This document shows, in pieces, positions 53,407 through 61,348 of a DNA stretch of 64,000 nt (the stretch's first letter is position 1; the number at the start of each line of letters is the position of its first letter). Under the pieces are notes generated by a model. It saw only the letters and a list, made by a program, of their open reading frames with translations, made no database searches and was not told the DNA's origin. The translations under genes were made by a program, and so were the position numbers. Origin of the DNA: G020348385 sp964580235 (lineage in GTDB: Bacteria > Acidobacteriota > Aminicenantia > Aminicenantales > Aminicenantaceae); contig CAZOJY010000002.1 of the NCBI GenBank assembly GCA_964580235.1, positions 32,948 through 96,947 on the forward strand. The letters are read 5' to 3'.

Positions 53407-56265
53407 TTAGAAGTTGTACCTTACGCCGATGCGGAATACGCGAGGATTCAGGATCTTGATCGTCCGGCCGAACATAGGATCTACGATATAAGTTTCTTGG
53501 CGAAGAGTATGGTTGCTATTCAACGCGTTGAAGGCATCCACGGCAACGATCACGCGAGAGCTTTCACCAATCTGGAAGACCTTTTCCAATCTGAGGTCGA
53601 GCTCATAGAAGGTGGGCAGGCGGTCATCTCCACGTTTTCCTTTATAAAAAGTGGACGTGCCCAACCCCGGCCGCCTGGCTTTTGCATAAGGTTGAATCAC
53701 GTATCCTTCTCGGGCGCGGAAAACCCAACTGATGTTGATCCCGAACGGGAACTGGTACAGGCCTGAGGACTTGAACTGCCATCTGGAATTCATGTTTGAA
53801 TTGACACCTTCGTCATAATGCCAGATGTTGTGCGGATCGGTGTATTCGCCTTCGTAATAGCGGTCCCAACTAGACAGCGTAAACGACGTGTCCAGCATCC
53901 ACCGGTTAGACAGTCTCTTGATCAAAACAATCTGGGCTGCAAGATACCTAGTGTGTCGCTTTTCGTAGTTGGTCCTGAAGCTGTAGTTGTAATCTTCCAA
54001 TAGTTCATAGATGGGCTGCCCTGTTTCCGGTTCCACATTTCCTGTATCGATATAGTTCGGGCTGCCGCTCGTAAAAAGAGGTTCCAAGGTCCCGTCAAGT
54101 TTCATCGGCCGATTCCAGATTCCGGAATGGGATCTCTTGTAAAAACCCTCCAAGCGGACTGCAAAATCTGTAAACCACTCTCTCTCGAAGGAAACGGTCA
54201 CTTCGTCCAGCTTCGGAGATGTGAAGTTTGGATCGATTCTGTTGCCTGTCGAGATATCTGTCGGATTGTCCAGGTTGATTGCTCCCCATTTCCAGAGCCT
54301 ATTTTCAGCGGTTACGGGCTGTGCGAGGTTCCCGTCATCATCCTCACCGAACAGTTCATCATTCGTGACAAGGCCGTCGCTGTTAAAATCCTGCCAGTAC
54401 ACACCAATTCCGCTCCATCCGGCCGGGTTAAGGAAATGTCCCATGCCGAAGCCTTCCTGAGATCCATACTGGGCCACGTTGAGCTTGAAGACATTCTTGC
54501 CGTCTCCAGCGATGTCATAGATGAGGCTAAACCGCGGCGAAAATACGCTCCAGCTCTGACCAGGGTCGATTTCGGTGATGTTCAAACCCGGAAGCAGGTT
54601 GGGCAGAAGCGGGCTGCCAGGAATGATCTGGTCCTTGACTTTAGATGCTTCGCTGTCATACCGTAATCCGAGGTTGATGCTCAGCTTTCCCCAAGTCACA
54701 GTGTCCTGGATAAACACAGAGTACCGCCGCAGCCACTCGTTGAGTACAACATCCCTTTTGATGTCCGCTTCCCAGTACTCGCCGGTCGGAAACCAGGAAT
54801 CCGGTCCGTAATAGTACAGGTACGCATTACCTTCGTAATAGTCATAGCTCGAGACTGTGGAGATTAAATAATCTACGCCAAATTTGATCTCATGATCTCC
54901 GCCGAGCAGTTCCTCGGCAAAGTAGTTTCCCGTCACATTGATATTGGTGTTTTTCCTTGTTGTTCCATAATCGTCGGCTGCCCCCTGTGCAAAGAAAGAG
55001 GGATAATACAGGAGCGTCAATGGCAGTTCTGCGGCTTTATCCTGAGGATGCAGGAAAAAGGACATGTCCAGAAAGATGGCCTTGGCATTCAAGTAGAGAT
55101 CGCCGAACATCTGTTCGAGTTCTCCCTTGTAGATATATCCTGGGCCATCCTGGTTCCATGTGGAGCTAGTAACATCCATCTGGGCCGGTTCGGCAAACCA
55201 GGGGATTCTGTTCCACTTGAGCTTGTTGTCATACTCGATGAACAATTCTGCTCTTGTGCTGGCGGTGAGCTGGAAGTTGAGTTTTCCATAACCCGAAATC
55301 AGCCAGGTTTCATCCAAAGAGCTGTCGATGTTCCGCGCATGAATATCCTGGACTCCCCAGGCGGCAAAAAACCACGCTTTATCTCTGACAATCGGCCCGC
55401 CGAAGTTGGCGCCGTAGAGATAGACCCGATTGATGCCGGGCCCATAATTTTCGTACTGCTCCAGCAGCTCATCTGTGGCATTGGAAGACTGCCACTGCTC
55501 TCTTTCTACATCCAGATAAAACGTTCCAGAGTAGTTGTTCCCGCCCCGGCGGCTGACAAAATTGAGCTGAACGCCTCCAGTTTGGGACTTGACATCGTTG
55601 TTGCCGTAGTTGATCTGCAATTCTTCATAGCTGGCCAAGTTCAAATAAGCAGGAGCTGCTCCAAGGGCAGAGTTGTCCGTGATGTTGGCTCCGTCGATGT
55701 TCCATGTCTGGTCTGACCCGATACTTCCATGCCCGGAATAACCAGATTGTTGTCCGGCTTCGTTTCCACCGACGTCCTCCTTGCTGATCAGCATCCCCGG
55801 CACGAGCGACATGATAACCCACGGGTTTCGCGCTGTGGGCAGACTCATGATCATCTCTTCGGTGACGTTCACTCCCACCTGTGTCCTTTTGGTATCGATG
55901 ACAGGGGTTTGACCGACGACCGTGATTTCCTCCTCCAGAGCTGTTTGCTCCAGAGTGACGTTCAAAATGATGTCCCGCCCATAAGAGACATTCAGTTTTT
56001 CACGGGTAACAGTTTTGAATCCGCTGAGTTCCAGCTTTAACATGTAGTCATCGGCAACAGGGAGGGCTATGAACCGGAAGTTTCCCGCTTCTGATGTCAA
56101 TGTGCTCATCATTGCGATCTTGGCACCTGTAAGTGTGGCACTCACTCCGGGAAGAGGCGTCCCTTCCGCATCAACAACTTTACCGCGGATGGCACCCAAC
56201 TCCTGGGCCGATACGCACACACCCAAAAGAAGCAGAACGGCCACAATGGTAAAAAGTTTTTTCAA
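53407..56265 (-). CDS. TonB-dependent outer-membrane receptor with N-terminal CarboxypepD_reg domain
   Basis: 952 residues: signal peptide (1-20), carboxypeptidase regulatory-like domain (GAIRGKVVDAEGTPLPGVSATL, 22-110), plug domain (EEITVVGQTPVIDTKRTQVG to about 240) and a large beta-barrel. The barrel ends in a terminal aromatic strand (VFRIGVRYNF). This is the Oar/SusC-like type. The start is TTG with GGAGG 5 nt upstream. Upstream lies a leader of almost 300 nt with hairpins; downstream lies a strong terminator, so it may form its own transcription unit. Substrate unknown; neighbours suggest an oligosaccharide or peptide. Confidence 0.9.
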   Translation of the reverse strand: MKKLFTIVAVLLLLGVCVSAQELGAIRGKVVDAEGTPLPGVSATLTGAKIAMMSTLTSEAGNFRFIALPVADDYMLKLELSGFKTVTREKLNVSYGRDIILNVTLEQTALEEEITVVGQTPVIDTKRTQVGVNVTEEMIMSLPTARNPWVIMSLVPGMLISKEDVGGNEAGQQSGYSGHGSIGSDQTWNIDGANITDNSALGAAPAYLNLASYEELQINYGNNDVKSQTGGVQLNFVSRRGGNNYSGTFYLDVEREQWQSSNATDELLEQYENYGPGINRVYLYGANFGGPIVRDKAWFFAAWGVQDIHARNIDSSLDETWLISGYGKLNFQLTASTRAELFIEYDNKLKWNRIPWFAEPAQMDVTSSTWNQDGPGYIYKGELEQMFGDLYLNAKAIFLDMSFFLHPQDKAAELPLTLLYYPSFFAQGAADDYGTTRKNTNINVTGNYFAEELLGGDHEIKFGVDYLISTVSSYDYYEGNAYLYYYGPDSWFPTGEYWEADIKRDVVLNEWLRRYSVFIQDTVTWGKLSINLGLRYDSEASKVKDQIIPGSPLLPNLLPGLNITEIDPGQSWSVFSPRFSLIYDIAGDGKNVFKLNVAQYGSQEGFGMGHFLNPAGWSGIGVYWQDFNSDGLVTNDELFGEDDDGNLAQPVTAENRLWKWGAINLDNPTDISTGNRIDPNFTSPKLDEVTVSFEREWFTDFAVRLEGFYKRSHSGIWNRPMKLDGTLEPLFTSGSPNYIDTGNVEPETGQPIYELLEDYNYSFRTNYEKRHTRYLAAQIVLIKRLSNRWMLDTSFTLSSWDRYYEGEYTDPHNIWHYDEGVNSNMNSRWQFKSSGLYQFPFGINISWVFRAREGYVIQPYAKARRPGLGTSTFYKGKRGDDRLPTFYELDLRLEKVFQIGESSRVIVAVDAFNALNSNHTLRQETYIVDPMFGRTIKILNPRVFRIGVRYNF

Positions 56266-56581
56266 ATCTTCCTCCTTATTCCCTAAAAAAAGGGGTAAGA
56301 TCCATTAATTCCCTGGAGTGAAGGTTTTCACTCCACCCAAAGCATCTTTTGTTATTCTTTTTTTTCCGCTTTCACCCCCTTCAACGTTTAATTCCTTCAT
56401 CATATGGAAAGATAGAAGCAATATTCATGCCAGGATTCTATATCCTGCTGTGTTTTTTATCAGATGGTTTAATTACATCTATATAAGTGATTTAGGTCCA
56501 TTTAAAAAAAACTGATTCCTGCTAAAAAAAAGAATATACACTTTAAAATCCAAGAAATTGTATCAAAAACCAATGAAATGT
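56266..56581. other. Intergenic region of 316 nt: long leader of the TonB receptor gene
   Basis: AT-rich, with no credible gene. It contains a candidate promoter at its far end, a perfect hairpin at 56315-56334, a small CCCT/AGGG hairpin next to the ribosome site, and several other A/T-rich near-palindromes. Confidence 0.55.
56315..56334 (-). repeat. Perfect 8-bp hairpin in the receptor leader
   Basis: GGAGTGAA (56315-56322) and TTCACTCC (56327-56334) are exact inverted complements around a 4-nt loop. No T-run follows on either strand, so it is a leader structure or operator and not a terminator. It ends about 50 nt before the TTG start. Confidence 0.6.
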
Positions 56582-56585
56582 TCAA
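56557..56585 (-). promoter_or_regulatory. Candidate promoter of the TonB receptor gene
   Basis: Minus-strand TTGAAC (56585-56580), 17-nt spacer, TACAAT (56562-56557). The -35 overlaps the stop codon of the GWxTD-TPR gene. The leader would be about 285 nt. Confidence 0.45.
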
Positions 56586-58681
56586 ATAATTGAATTTTTT
56601 TCGGTTTTTTCCAATTCTTGGACAAGCTTTTTTATGTTCTCTTGCTGGGGATTCAAATGCAGAGAGGCCTTGAGGGCTTCCAGAGCTTTATTTTTCTGGT
56701 TGGTTTTATAATAGCAATACCCGAGGGAATTGAGCAAGGTCGTGTCGCTGTTATATATTTTGTTCCCCTCCTCCAGATTGGTGATGGCTTGGACATATTT
56801 TTCCATCCCCATATATGCTCTGCCTCTTATCAAGAAATAATTGTACTTCAGATCTTTCCTGTCCTTGATTTTTTCAACCAAGTCCAGGCATTTCCAGAAC
56901 TTTTTGGATTCGAAAAGAAACTGGGCGTACTCCACCAATCCTTTTGCGTAGCCAGAATTCATCTCGAATGCCCTGCCATAAAACTCTTCAGCCTTTTCAG
57001 GTTGGTGTGTCCTCCTGTATTGGCCTGCCAGCATGTAAAAATAGGCGTATTTATGAGCCAGCGGAATCCCTTTGGCATAGGCTGTCGGATGCGCCACTGC
57101 ATCTGCTGCGGCAACAACAAAATGATTCGACCTTCTGTCGATTGTGTCCCCCTTGCTATCGATCAACTGGAGGTGGATATCATAGTAATCCGGGGAAAGC
57201 TCTCGAGCCGGAACCACATGCGTCATTTTGAGTATGTTTCCAAACAGAGTCTTTTTCAGCAGCACGGTCCAATTTTTTACGGTCGGATTGGATTCCCTCA
57301 GCCCCAGGATTTGAATCTCCACTTTTCCCGATTCCCAAAGTTTCCGGTCCGCATGGTCCACAAGAAAAAGAAGAGAAATGGAATCGTTTGCACCATAAGT
57401 TTTTTTAGGCTCCACCGCCAACTTGCTCTCCTCGGCCTTGAAGGGGATATGGACATCTTTGGCATAGCTTTGAAACCTGTATCCCAGAAAGGGGCCTATC
57501 AAGCGCGGAACCTCCGTTCTCCCAGGTATCTCAACCTCCTTCTCATAAACCGTGAATTCTTTGCCGACGGAATTCATCAGCAAAACGGTCAGCTTGTAAT
57601 TGCCCTCCGCTGCAGGAAAGGAGTCCTCGATGCCCAGACCGCTAGCCTTTATCTTATCGAGCTCTTCTTTGGAAAAATAAAACGGGAATTCTTTGGTGTA
57701 TTGGAAGACCATGTTATTGTCCTGGGTCATGTTGACATTTAATGTGAAGTTACAAAAAAATTGGTCCCTGGGCTCATAATAATCCACAGAGATTTTTTGC
57801 GGCACGATTAAAAAATGCAGAAAATTCAGCCCGGTCACTGGATCCGCTATCCAGGCAGCTTCGGCATCGCTTTCGATGTAGTTGGTCAGGTAATCCGTGC
57901 TGACGATTCCTCTAAGATTCAGGAAGTGCGTGGCATAAACCGGATTGATGTTTTTTTTAGGAGATTCTAGAATATCGGCAATGATGATGTTATTCCGGGG
58001 AGAAGGCTGGTAATTGAACGGGAGCTCCCCTGGAACCATGCTGAGGGACACGAGAGCCAGAGTGGGGGCAAGCTCGTAGAGTTTTTCATAATTTTTTTCA
58101 TAGGCAAACGGATCAAGATCCCTGCCTTCGATCATCAGGGCCGCAGGCCCATCGGAAACCGGATCGTACAGTTTGTATTCCCCGGCTCCTCCTCTTTTAA
58201 AAAACACAACCCCAAAATGGGTAGGGAGTCCTTTCTCCTTCTCTCCGTAATAGTACCAGACCTGGGCGGGGTAGAGACCTTTCTGGTTTTCGAAACGTTC
58301 GATGCTCACAGGGGATCCCAGGATGATGTGGAACCTCCCCAGATCGGTCATCCAGCCTTCGCGTGGTGAACCTCGTCGGTAGTACTCGTTGGCATAATTA
58401 AATCTCTTGATATGCTCCTCTTTGTACTCATTTACAGGAGTGCCTGGAGTCGGATCTCTTTGTTTCCAAAAGGTCTGGATAAAAATATCTCTCTCCCGAT
58501 CGTTTCGAAGTTGTATAAAAACATCTTTTTCTTCTGGCCGGATGATGTAGCTCACCAACTTCAGCCAATCTCTGTATTTTGGAGGAAGATCCTTTTCTTT
58601 GACCTGATTACCGGATAAAAACACAGAGAAAATTATTAAAATTACAAGAATTCGAGCGGTTTTTGCTGACAGTTCAGTCAT
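56582..58681 (-). CDS. GWxTD-domain protein with C-terminal TPRs (long form)
   Basis: 699 residues with an N-terminal signal segment (ILVILIIFSVFLSG). GWMTD lies at 109-113 in REGWMTDLGRFHIILGSP, after FWKQRDPTPGTP. Beta-rich middle domains follow, then TPR-like repeats from about 570 (THQPEKAEEFYGRAFEMNSG to KALEALKASLHLNPQQ). The layout and many stretches match the gene at 45090-47171 (for example YMGMEKY and NKIYNSD near the end), so the two are paralogues. It lies 15 nt after the short GWxTD gene. Role unknown. Confidence 0.86.
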   Translation of the reverse strand: MTELSAKTARILVILIIFSVFLSGNQVKEKDLPPKYRDWLKLVSYIIRPEEKDVFIQLRNDRERDIFIQTFWKQRDPTPGTPVNEYKEEHIKRFNYANEYYRRGSPREGWMTDLGRFHIILGSPVSIERFENQKGLYPAQVWYYYGEKEKGLPTHFGVVFFKRGGAGEYKLYDPVSDGPAALMIEGRDLDPFAYEKNYEKLYELAPTLALVSLSMVPGELPFNYQPSPRNNIIIADILESPKKNINPVYATHFLNLRGIVSTDYLTNYIESDAEAAWIADPVTGLNFLHFLIVPQKISVDYYEPRDQFFCNFTLNVNMTQDNNMVFQYTKEFPFYFSKEELDKIKASGLGIEDSFPAAEGNYKLTVLLMNSVGKEFTVYEKEVEIPGRTEVPRLIGPFLGYRFQSYAKDVHIPFKAEESKLAVEPKKTYGANDSISLLFLVDHADRKLWESGKVEIQILGLRESNPTVKNWTVLLKKTLFGNILKMTHVVPARELSPDYYDIHLQLIDSKGDTIDRRSNHFVVAAADAVAHPTAYAKGIPLAHKYAYFYMLAGQYRRTHQPEKAEEFYGRAFEMNSGYAKGLVEYAQFLFESKKFWKCLDLVEKIKDRKDLKYNYFLIRGRAYMGMEKYVQAITNLEEGNKIYNSDTTLLNSLGYCYYKTNQKNKALEALKASLHLNPQQENIKKLVQELEKTEKNSII

Positions 58682-58696
58682 TCCGGGGATTTTTTT

Positions 58697-59632
58697 TCAG
58701 ACTTTGATGTTAAAGATCTTTCGCACCTTACCGACCGACGGCTTCACCGTGATAATCACATCGACAAAGTATTTTCCAGGTTCCAGATCCTTCGGTATCG
58801 TGAAGACAACATCTTCTTTGTTCAAAATCTTTTCTTCCGTGGTCTCGAAATGTTCCGTGTGTTGGACATTCTCCTTGGCACCCGTTTCTTCTCTGTATAT
58901 GAAAAATTCAAACTCCAAATCCAGCTTGAGGATGCTCTCCTCTTCCTTGAAAATCAACGCCTCGGTTGGTACAGAAAGGACAAATTCTTTATCTTGCTTG
59001 TCATAATCCAGCTTAAAATTCACAAACTTCTCTGCCAGGCTGTCCTGTTGGGGAAGAAATCCTAACCGTGCTTTCTCTATAGCATATGTAAAATCTCCAT
59101 AAAGTCCTCCCCCCAGTTCTGCTGGCGTCGGCTCAATATTGTACTGGCCGACCCCTCTCCGGTCAAAAAAGTATACGGCAAATCCATACCGATAATAGAC
59201 CCACAAGATCCATCCCTTCATGTCCGGGAGGTTGGTCATTGGATCCTGGTCCATCCTGTCCGGCGCGCCAAAATAAATATACATTCTTCCTCTATCGGTT
59301 TTCCATCCTGGAGGTCCTTCGAAAAAATGAGAGTTAGCATACTCGATCCGGCGCAAAAACTCATCCTTGAACTCATTTTCTTCTGTTTCCCTGTCCGGAT
59401 CGCGTTTTGTCCAGAAATCTTCGATGAATTCCTCCCTTGATTCTTTATCCGGAAGATGCCTGAAGATCTTGTTCTCCTGTTTTGTCATGATCAAACGAGC
59501 GGTTTCGTAAAAATCTTTGCTCGTGGGATCGAGTTCAATCTTCAAGCCTCCTCCACAGCTTATCAAACCAAGCCCAAACAGGATGAGACAGATTTTTGCA
59601 CCAATTTTAAAAATCCACGGGTTATTTCTCAC
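58697..59632 (-). CDS. GWxTD-domain lipoprotein (short form)
   Basis: 311 residues from GTG 59632, which has AAAGGAG 6 nt upstream; the frame is open to 59701 but without a ribosome site. The signal peptide ends in a good lipobox (GLISC, Cys26). GWKTD lies at 109-113 in PPGWKTDRGRMYIYFGAPDRM, after FWTKRDPDRETEENEF. The protein ends in LEPGKYFVDVIITVKPSVG. First gene of the whole GWxTD/receptor/sulfatase-fold region and paralogue of the gene at 47179-48096. Confidence 0.87.
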   Translation of the reverse strand: MRNNPWIFKIGAKICLILFGLGLISCGGGLKIELDPTSKDFYETARLIMTKQENKIFRHLPDKESREEFIEDFWTKRDPDRETEENEFKDEFLRRIEYANSHFFEGPPGWKTDRGRMYIYFGAPDRMDQDPMTNLPDMKGWILWVYYRYGFAVYFFDRRGVGQYNIEPTPAELGGGLYGDFTYAIEKARLGFLPQQDSLAEKFVNFKLDYDKQDKEFVLSVPTEALIFKEEESILKLDLEFEFFIYREETGAKENVQHTEHFETTEEKILNKEDVVFTIPKDLEPGKYFVDVIITVKPSVGKVRKIFNIKV

Positions 59633-59676
59633 GATATTCTCCTTTGGCGAAATGTCTTCGCCGCAGCTCACGCTTT

Positions 59677-59709
59677 TGTAATGTTTTGTAAAAAGAATCA
59701 AGCATTACA
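59677..59709. promoter_or_regulatory. Inverted repeat upstream of the GWxTD operon; candidate operator
   Basis: TGTAATG (59677-59683) and CATTACA (59703-59709) are exact inverted complements 19 nt apart. Between them on the minus strand lie TTGATT and, 15 nt later, TACAAA, a poor promoter. The repeat therefore brackets the probable transcription start region of the operon. Confidence 0.35.
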
Positions 59710-59918
59710 GGTCCCGAAAAGTGAGTCCGAAGATTGGTCTCTTTACTTTTTATTCTAGCATTTTTAGGAAATGATAAAAAGTCTTTTCTCACCCTTCGAC
59801 ATGATCTTTAGCGACTTAAGCACACTCAATAAACCAGCACGTGAGTGAGGAATTGCCATCCGAAGCCAAAGACTAAAGTAAGAATCGAGATTTATTTTCA
59901 ATTTATTAAAGTATTTTC

Positions 59919-59946
59919 TTGAAAAGAGACGGAGTATTTTTATACA
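59919..59946 (+). promoter_or_regulatory. Candidate promoter of the EndoQ-like gene
   Basis: TTGAAA (59919-59924), 16-nt spacer, TATACA (59941-59946). Start near 59953, only about 10 nt before ATG 59963. Confidence 0.45.
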
Positions 59947-59962
59947 CTTGGAACAACTTAAA

Positions 59963-61255
59963 ATGAAGTATGTGGCCGACCTCCACATCCACTCCAAATT
60001 TTCCAGGGCCACTTCTCGAAACACCACGTTTGATACGCTCGCTTACTGGGCAAAAATCAAAGGGATTTCTTTACTTGCCACCGGAGATTTCACTCATCCG
60101 GAATGGCTTTTTCTTGCAAAAGAAAAATTGGAGCCCGCTGGAAACGGATTTTTCAGGCCAAAAACTATCCTTCCGCCAGAAAACGGACATCTTCAAAATA
60201 TCCCGGTAACTAAAGAAGATGTGGCTTTTATCCTGACCGCAGAAATCAGCTTTATCTATTCTAAGAAAGGAAAGGTCCGAAAGATTCACATCCTCGTGCT
60301 GGCACCTGATTTTGAATCCGTCGACAAGCTGAACAGCAAGCTTTCTTGTATCGGGAACCTGCGGTCTGATGGACGGCCCATTCTTGGGCTGGACGCAAAA
60401 GATTTTGTGAAAATTGTGGCAAACAACTGCCCCCGCTGCGTGGTCATCCCGGCTCATATTTGGACCCCATGGTTTTCCTTATTCGGGGCCAATTCGGGTT
60501 TTGACACAATCGAAGAATGCTTCGAAGAAACAACACCGCTAATCTTTGCCCTGGAAACGGGCTTGTCTTCCGACCCTCCAATGAACTGGCGCCTCTCTGC
60601 TTTGGATAACTACACTCTGGTGTCCAACTCCGATGCTCATTCTCCATGGAAAATCGGCAGGGAAGCCAATGTATTCAACACAGAATTCAGCTATGGTGCT
60701 CTGGTAGATGCCATCAAGAGTAAAGATCCAGAAAAATTTTTGCACACCGTGGAGTTTTTTCCAGAGGAAGGCAAATATCACTACGACGGGCATCGCAAAT
60801 GTGAAGTGATTTTGTCTCCTCAAGAAACCATTCAGCACAAACACATCTGCCCGCGTTGCGGAAAAAAAATCACGGTGGGAGTGATGCACCGTGTGGAAAG
60901 CCTAGCCGACAGAGAAAAAGGAGAATTTTCGCCCACAAGAATTCCTTTTATAAATCTCATCCCTTTGAATGAAATCATAGCTCAGGCGCTCTCTAAAACC
61001 GCCGAATGCAAAAGCGTCTGGGACATGTATTTTAAATTCCTTCACGAATTCGGAAACGAACACAAGATCCTTACCGAAGTTCCTATCCAAGAAATGGCAC
61101 GCCTTTCTCCTGAGCAGGTAAGTGTCGCGGTGGACAGGATGAGGAAGGGGCAGGTTAAAATCATCCCCGGCCATGATGGAGAGTTCGGGAAGATCTGTCT
61201 TTTCGATGAGGATACGATCGAGGAAGAAGCACAGGGCCAGCTGAAGCTTTTCTAA
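59963..61255 (+). CDS. Endonuclease Q-like PHP-domain nuclease
   Basis: 430 residues. The PHP domain has YVADLHIHSKFSRATSRNTTFD (His8, His10), LLATGDFTHPEW, LTAEISFIY, VIPAHIWTPWFSLFGANSGFD and VSNSDAHSPWKIGREAN, all close to the EndoQ family. A zinc-binding part follows (CEVIL and HICPRCGKK, about 270-295) and then a helical C-terminal domain. Archaeal EndoQ cuts DNA 5' of deaminated or abasic bases. The last five residues, QLKLF, look like a bacterial sliding-clamp-binding motif. ATG 59963 is preferred over TTG 59948; neither has a strong ribosome site. Confidence 0.85.
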   Translation: MKYVADLHIHSKFSRATSRNTTFDTLAYWAKIKGISLLATGDFTHPEWLFLAKEKLEPAGNGFFRPKTILPPENGHLQNIPVTKEDVAFILTAEISFIYSKKGKVRKIHILVLAPDFESVDKLNSKLSCIGNLRSDGRPILGLDAKDFVKIVANNCPRCVVIPAHIWTPWFSLFGANSGFDTIEECFEETTPLIFALETGLSSDPPMNWRLSALDNYTLVSNSDAHSPWKIGREANVFNTEFSYGALVDAIKSKDPEKFLHTVEFFPEEGKYHYDGHRKCEVILSPQETIQHKHICPRCGKKITVGVMHRVESLADREKGEFSPTRIPFINLIPLNEIIAQALSKTAECKSVWDMYFKFLHEFGNEHKILTEVPIQEMARLSPEQVSVAVDRMRKGQVKIIPGHDGEFGKICLFDEDTIEEEAQGQLKLF

Positions 61256-61261
61256 AACCAT

Positions 61262-61290
61262 TTTATTAAGTCCTTTTTTTGCACTATAAT
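61262..61290 (+). promoter_or_regulatory. Candidate promoter of the ClC channel gene
   Basis: A perfect -10 TATAAT (61285-61290) with a weak TTTATT (61262-61267) 17 nt upstream. Confidence 0.45.
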
Positions 61291-61348
61291 ATTCCTTTTC
61301 ATTTAAATAGGCAGATGCCAATACTTACAGGGTCCTGATTGGATTGAT

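Larger units (their letters stand above)
59633..59962. other. Intergenic region of 330 nt between divergent genes
   Basis: Holds the start region of the GWxTD operon (inverted repeat at 59677-59709, ribosome site at about 59640) and the promoter of the EndoQ-like gene. The middle (about 59710-59910) shows nothing that I can interpret; short open frames there lack ribosome sites. Confidence 0.5.

Noticed and set aside
54892..55716. Plus-strand open frame of 274 codons
   Set aside because: Antisense to the TonB receptor barrel; no family features and no ribosome site.
56618..57742. Plus-strand open frame of 374 codons
   Set aside because: Antisense shadow of the long GWxTD gene, which has family motifs, signal peptide and TPRs; the shadow has no recognisable domain.
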